Source: Pseudomonadota bacterium (GTDB taxonomy: Bacteria; Pseudomonadota; Alphaproteobacteria; Thalassobaculales; Thalassobaculaceae). From it: a stretch of DNA of 6,542 bases. The notes below the pieces were generated by a model. It saw nothing but the letters and a program-made list of their open reading frames with translations. It was not told the DNA's origin and did not search any database. This document shows, piece by piece, positions 6,494 through 6,542 of this stretch. The stretch is taken from the NCBI GenBank assembly GCA_027623845.1, contig JAQBUJ010000190.1:1-6542 (forward strand), read 5' to 3'. The position numbers were made by a program, and so were the translations under genes. Position 1 is the stretch's first letter, and each line of letters begins with the position of its first letter.

Positions 6494-6519
6494 GAACCCA
6501 TGTGCCCAATCCCGGGTTC
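6494..6519. repeat. Short inverted repeat after the membrane-protein gene
   Basis: GAACCC (6494-6499) pairs with GGGTTC (6514-6519) around a 14-base loop, beginning four bases after the stop codon. No T run follows, so it is not a typical intrinsic terminator. It may instead be the leader of a following gene, or chance. Confidence 0.25.
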
Positions 6520-6521
6520 CG

Positions 6522-6542
6522 ATGAACATTATGGTCCACGGT
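6522..6542 (+). CDS. Possible start of a further gene, cut by the window edge
   Basis: An ATG at 6522 opens the frame MNIMVHG up to the edge. It is 31 bases after the preceding stop and in the same direction, as expected for another operon member. A competing in-frame start at 6500 reads MCPIPGSDEHYGPR to the edge in a different frame. Neither has a clear Shine-Dalgarno, and too few codons are present to recognise a family. Confidence 0.2.

Noticed and set aside
1..6542. CRISPR arrays, tRNA or rRNA genes, insertion sequences, toxin-antitoxin or phage-defence genes
   Set aside because: No short direct repeats with spacers, no transposase-like or nuclease-like protein, and no RNA gene was recognised on reading through both strands.

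Overview
The window looks like part of a surface-glycan (polysaccharide, lipopolysaccharide or protein-glycosylation) locus. The host is probably a GC-rich Alphaproteobacterium, perhaps of Rhodospirillales type. That placement is inferred from the roughly 60 % GC, the codon choice and the style of the TPR-glycosyltransferase and SIS-domain proteins. There is no rRNA or marker gene to confirm it. I see no tRNA, CRISPR array, insertion sequence or attachment site.

Layout, left to right. (1) A minus-strand gene for a small tetratricopeptide-repeat (TPR) protein, 439 down to 47. Its frame closes inside what looks like a fourth repeat, and another frame stays open to the left edge, so it may be frameshifted. 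(2) A divergent intergenic region (440-696) with an inverted repeat that would pair with the ribosome binding site of the next gene. (3) A small predicted lipoprotein (697-1071) of clearly lower GC than its neighbour. (4) A SIS-domain sugar-phosphate isomerase-like protein (1124-1726). (5) Convergent to it, a GT4-type glycosyltransferase on the minus strand (2691-1744). (6) Divergent from that, a large plus-strand protein (about 2791-5487) made of nine gapless 34-residue TPRs followed by two separate GT2 domains. (7) One base later, a multi-spanning membrane protein of the lysylphosphatidylglycerol synthase transmembrane/UPF0104 family (5489-6490), almost certainly translated with the glycosyltransferase gene. 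(8) A short tail that may hold the first codons of another gene.

As a unit, the SIS protein could prepare or isomerise a phosphosugar, the GT4 and the tandem GT2 enzyme could add sugars to an acceptor, and the membrane protein could act on the lipid-linked product or on lipid transport. This pathway is inferred from gene company; no substrate can be read from the sequence. Nothing here proves a wholly new system. The most unusual items are the TPR-GT2-GT2 fusion with its exact 102-bp repeat phasing, the SIS protein with altered catalytic positions relative to GmhA, the low-GC orphan lipoprotein with a possible SD-masking hairpin, and the possible frameshift at the left edge.
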